A DNA stretch of 64,000 nucleotides, from the NCBI RefSeq assembly GCF_049116555.1, contig NZ_JAGDYT010000025.1:333731-397730 (forward strand). Reading direction: 5' to 3'. Shown piece after piece: positions 60,946-64,000 of the stretch. The stretch comes from Maricaulis maris_C. GTDB lineage: Bacteria; Pseudomonadota; Alphaproteobacteria; Caulobacterales; Maricaulaceae. Position 1 is the stretch's first letter. Each line of letters begins with the position of its first letter. The position numbers were made by a program, and so were the translations under genes. Under the pieces are notes generated by a model. The model worked only from the letters and a program-made list of their open reading frames with translations. It made no database searches and had not been told where the DNA came from.

Positions 60946-63900
60946 ATGGCGAAATCGATCAAAGGCAGCAAGCGGGACGACACGATTATTGGTTCCGAAA
61001 AAGACGAAAAGATCGATGGCAAGAACGGCCATGACATAATTTTTGGTAACGGCGGTGACGACAGGATCAAGGGCGGGAACGGCAATGATGTCATCGATGG
61101 CGGCGCCGGAAACGACGAAATTGACGGCGGCAACGATGATGATGTGATCGATGGCGGTGCCGGAGATGATGAAATTGAAGGCGGCAATGGCAATGACCGC
61201 CTGACCGGCGGCGCTGGCAATGACGAGATCATCGGCGAGAACGGTGCCGACGAGTTGTTCGGCGGCCTCGGTGACGACGCGCTGTACGGCGACAGCGTCA
61301 AAGGCAATGGAAGTGGTGGCTCCGGGTCCGGCGCTCCTGTGTCGTTTGATGACTATCTCGACGGCGGCGCTGGCAATGACCTTCTGGTCGGCGGCCAGGG
61401 CAATGACACGCTGCTCGGTGGCGAGGGCAATGACGCCCTCTACGGCGATAGCACCAAGGCCGGCAGCGGCGGCGGGTCCGGTTCGGGCGCGGCAGTCAGC
61501 TTCGATGACTATCTCGATGGCGGGACTGGTGATGACCTCGTTGTGGGTGGTCAGGGCGATGATGTTGTTCTCGGTGGCGAGGGCGATGACGTGCTCTGGG
61601 GCGACTCAGTTGTCACGTCCGGATCGGGAAAGGGTTCGGGCTCCGGCAAAGGTTCGGGCAAGGGCTCAGGGTCCGGCAAAGGTTCGGGCAAGGGTTCGGG
61701 CAAAGGTTCGGGTTCTGGCAAGGGATCGGGCTCCGGTCGCGGCTCAGGATCAGGTTCCGGTGATGTCGGGACGTTCAATGATTATCTCGATGGTGGCGCC
61801 GGCGATGACCAGGTCTATGCCGGTATCGGCGATGATGTCGCGGCTTACACGGCTGCCGAGAATGTCGGCGCGACCGACATATATGCGGGCGGTCGCGGTA
61901 TCGACGAACTGTCACTCTTCCTGACGGGTGAGGAATATGCCGCTGCGGCTGATGAGCTCGCCGCCTATCAGGCCTTTATCGCGGAAAACACGGATCCGGC
62001 CACGGGTGAAGCCAACAGCAATGAATTCACCTTCTCGAGCTTCGGGCTGACGGCAAGCGAGTTTGAAGGCGTGAATGTTCACGCTTCGATCGATGACACG
62101 GCAACCGTTGGCGAGGACGATGGCGCGACTGCTTTCGGCTCGGTTCTGGACAATGATATCGGTGTTGCCGATGTGGTGAGCGTCGCGCTTGTGGCAGGAA
62201 GTGAGCCGTCTGAGGGCGTACTCGTCTTCAACGCGGATGGCAGCTATTCCTACGATCCGGCTGGGGCGTTCGAGAGTCTGGCGGTCGGCGAAACCGCGAC
62301 AGTCGACTTCGATTATCAAGTGACCTACGCGAATGGCTACACCAGCACTGCTACGGTCACGATCACGATTACGGGTGCGAATGATGCGCCCGTTGTTACG
62401 TCGGCGGTTGCCAGTGGCGGTGTGACGGAAGACGACCTGGTCTTTGAAGGTGACGCGGCGGCGTCGACACCGGTCATCCAGGAAGGTGTTCAGGGCGAGG
62501 TCCAACTCATTGAGCGCGGCGATCTTCGGATTGCGCCGAATGGTGACCTTGGCAATGACGCGCTTCCCTCGATCACGATTGAGGGCTCGGTCACGGCCGC
62601 CGGTGAGCAGGACAGCTACGCGATTGCGTTGACGGCGGGCGAGATTGTCACGCTGGACATCGACTTCGCGGCCGGTCTGGGCGACCCGAATGTCCAGGTT
62701 CCGGGTTATCCGGCCGGCTTTGGACTGGACGCTCTGGTCTACATCTATGATTCAGAGGGCAATCTGCTCAACAGCAATGATGATGCGGTTCTGACCTCTG
62801 GCGGTGGGGGCTCGATCTACACCCAGGATTCCTATCTTCAGTTCACGGCTCCGTCGGATGGCGAATACACGATTGTTGTCACCAATTATGACGGCGCGCA
62901 GTCCTTCGGTGACTATACCATGCAGGTCAGCGTCGACAGTTCGTCCAATGGCGATCTGACCGACAGTGGCACTGTGACGTTCAGTGATGTTGATCTGTCG
63001 GATGCCCATGCTGTGTCTGTGACGGCCAATGGCACTGACTATCTGGGCGAGCTGACGGCTGTTGTCTCTGATGCCTCGACGGGTGATGGCGCAGGCGAGG
63101 TCACGTGGACCTTCGCAGTGGGCAATCCGGCGGTCCAGTATCTGGGCGAAGGCGAGACGCTGACGCAAAGCTACACCATCACGATCGATGATGGTCAGGG
63201 TGGCCAGGCAACACAGGACGTCGAGATCACGATCACGGGCAGCAATGATGCGCCGGTGATCAATACCAGCTTTGCACTGGGCGATACGGTCGAGGATCAG
63301 ATCTCGGAAGCCTCGGGCATTCTGGAGTTCTCCGATATCGACTTGAGCGATGGCCACATCGTGTCCTTCACACCTGTTGGTGAGGGCTATTACGGCACGT
63401 TCGAGACTTCGGTCTCTGATGCATCGACCGGCGATGGCGACGGCCAGATTGCGTGGTCGTTTGCGGTTGACCCGGCGGATGTTCAGTTCCTGTCGGAAGG
63501 TCAGCGCCTGCTTCAGCGCTATATCGTCACGCTGGATGACGGCAATGGTGGGGTGACCCAGCAGCTCGTCAATGTGCGCATCTTCGGCACCAATGATGCC
63601 GTTCAGATCACGAGCGCGGTGGACAGTGCTGACGTTGTGGATGCACCTGACGGCCCGCCGGCAGTATCGGATGCGTCTGGTACGATCGCGTTCGGTGATG
63701 TCGACAATTTTGATGGCCACTTCGTGGAGTTTTTCTCCAATGAGGGCGACCAGATGGGGCAATTCAACGCCTATCTGACGGACGATTCCTTCGGCGATGG
63801 CGCCGGCCAGGTGGCCTGGGACTTCTACATTGATCCCAATCAGCTTGACGCCTTGGGCGAGGGTGAAATCTTCACTCAGACCTATACCGTTGCGATCGAT

Positions 63901-64000
63901 GACGGCCGCGGTGGTCGCGCCGAACAGGTCATTACGATCAACATCGTTGGCACCAACGACGCACCCGTTGCTTATGCGCTGGATGCCGGTGTCTTCAATC
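60946..64000 (+). CDS. Giant RTX/VCBS-repeat adhesin, N-terminal part
   Basis: 1018 codons are present and the frame is open at the right edge. Begins MAKSIKGSKRDDTIIGSEKD without a classical signal, which fits type I secretion. Residues about 30-115 are RTX nonapeptides (GGNGNDVIDGGAGNDEIDGG). Two further RTX blocks of about 52 aa start at VSFDDYLDGG, separated by Gly/Ser linkers. A pre-peptidase C-terminal-like domain lies near nt 62560-62940. At least four VCBS-type joints (GANDAPVV, GSNDAPVI, GTNDAVQI, GTNDAPVA) follow. Ca2+ binding and surface adhesion are inferred from these families. Confidence 0.9.
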   Translation, partial: MAKSIKGSKRDDTIIGSEKDEKIDGKNGHDIIFGNGGDDRIKGGNGNDVIDGGAGNDEIDGGNDDDVIDGGAGDDEIEGGNGNDRLTGGAGNDEIIGENGADELFGGLGDDALYGDSVKGNGSGGSGSGAPVSFDDYLDGGAGNDLLVGGQGNDTLLGGEGNDALYGDSTKAGSGGGSGSGAAVSFDDYLDGGTGDDLVVGGQGDDVVLGGEGDDVLWGDSVVTSGSGKGSGSGKGSGKGSGSGKGSGKGSGKGSGSGKGSGSGRGSGSGSGDVGTFNDYLDGGAGDDQVYAGIGDDVAAYTAAENVGATDIYAGGRGIDELSLFLTGEEYAAAADELAAYQAFIAENTDPATGEANSNEFTFSSFGLTASEFEGVNVHASIDDTATVGEDDGATAFGSVLDNDIGVADVVSVALVAGSEPSEGVLVFNADGSYSYDPAGAFESLAVGETATVDFDYQVTYANGYTSTATVTITITGANDAPVVTSAVASGGVTEDDLVFEGDAAASTPVIQEGVQGEVQLIERGDLRIAPNGDLGNDALPSITIEGSVTAAGEQDSYAIALTAGEIVTLDIDFAAGLGDPNVQVPGYPAGFGLDALVYIYDSEGNLLNSNDDAVLTSGGGGSIYTQDSYLQFTAPSDGEYTIVVTNYDGAQSFGDYTMQVSVDSSSNGDLTDSGTVTFSDVDLSDAHAVSVTANGTDYLGELTAVVSDASTGDGAGEVTWTFAVGNPAVQYLGEGETLTQSYTITIDDGQGGQATQDVEITITGSNDAPVINTSFALGDTVEDQISEASGILEFSDIDLSDGHIVSFTPVGEGYYGTFETSVSDASTGDGDGQIAWSFAVDPADVQFLSEGQRLLQRYIVTLDDGNGGVTQQLVNVRIFGTNDAVQITSAVDSADVVDAPDGPPAVSDASGTIAFGDVDNFDGHFVEFFSNEGDQMGQFNAYLTDDSFGDGAGQVAWDFYIDPNQLDALGEGEIFTQTYTVAIDDGRGGRAEQVITINIVGTNDAPVAYALDAGVFN
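61618..61761 (+). repeat. Gly-Ser-Lys low-complexity linker in the RTX protein
   Basis: 48 codons coding SGSGKGSGSGKGSGKG and similar, made of the repeated units GGTTCGGGCAAG and GGCTCCGGCAAA with changing third bases. The two earlier equivalents between RTX blocks are much shorter (about 10 residues), so this one looks expanded. Confidence 0.85.

Overview
The window looks like a chromosome segment of a GC-rich alphaproteobacterium. The obgE-proB-nadD order, the rplU-rpmA pair with an L21 that carries an Ala/Lys tail and a helix-hairpin-helix end, and the DUF2924/DUF3489/serine-recombinase module all fit the Caulobacterales/Maricaulales (Hyphomonadaceae-like) group. The genus is inferred from gene content only.

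Layout. (1) 1-5.4 kb, minus strand, core genes: start of an EgtD-like histidine methyltransferase, nadD, proB, obgE, a GNAT acetyltransferase, rpmA, rplU with a clear promoter and terminator, and a small lipoprotein. (2) tRNA-Ser(CGA) at 5521-5610, followed directly by an integrated element: a CAGGGAA-rich repeat cluster, a large serine recombinase, DUF2924, two DUF3489 paralogues, DUF5681, a ParB-methyltransferase fusion, several unknown genes, a PD-(D/E)XK-like protein and a divergent small XRE regulator. The XRE gene has a C-box-like operator, as in restriction-modification controllers. (3) 13.6-19 kb, defence: a Gabija-type gajA-gajB pair and a phospholipase D-like gene, all using more A/T than their neighbours. 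(4) 19-44.8 kb, a metal-resistance block: CzcCBA pump, lspA, MerR with a divergent CDF-like transporter, a methyltransferase, an IS6-family transposase remnant, then CusCBA (the adaptor carries two CusF-like domains), CueR, a CPC-type Cu+-ATPase, membrane proteins, a CnrYXH-like ECF sigma system, PepSY and DUF4198 proteins and a separate CusF-like protein. (5) 45.6-49.1 kb: Tat-lipoprotein subunit 3, GMC oxidoreductase and DUF1080 lipoprotein, resembling a 3-keto-glycoside pathway. (6) 49.7-64 kb: a ~3500-residue autotransporter with about 38 glycine-rich repeats, then the start of a giant RTX/VCBS adhesin that runs off the window.

How it fits together. Two HME-RND pumps are separated by sensor and target. 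The Czc side goes with a MerR protein having divalent-type cysteines. The Cus side goes with a CueR having S77/C112/C120 and a CusA with the three-methionine site. The stretch from the tRNA to about 49.3 kb behaves like accessory DNA. A diverged copy of the sequence just downstream of tRNA-Ser recurs at 49235-49305 and may mark the far edge of a ~43.6 kb island.

The candidates for something undescribed are the C-box-controlled operon of unknown genes around the ParB-methyltransferase (9.2-13.1 kb) and the PLD-like gene beside Gabija. Both are inferences from gene context.
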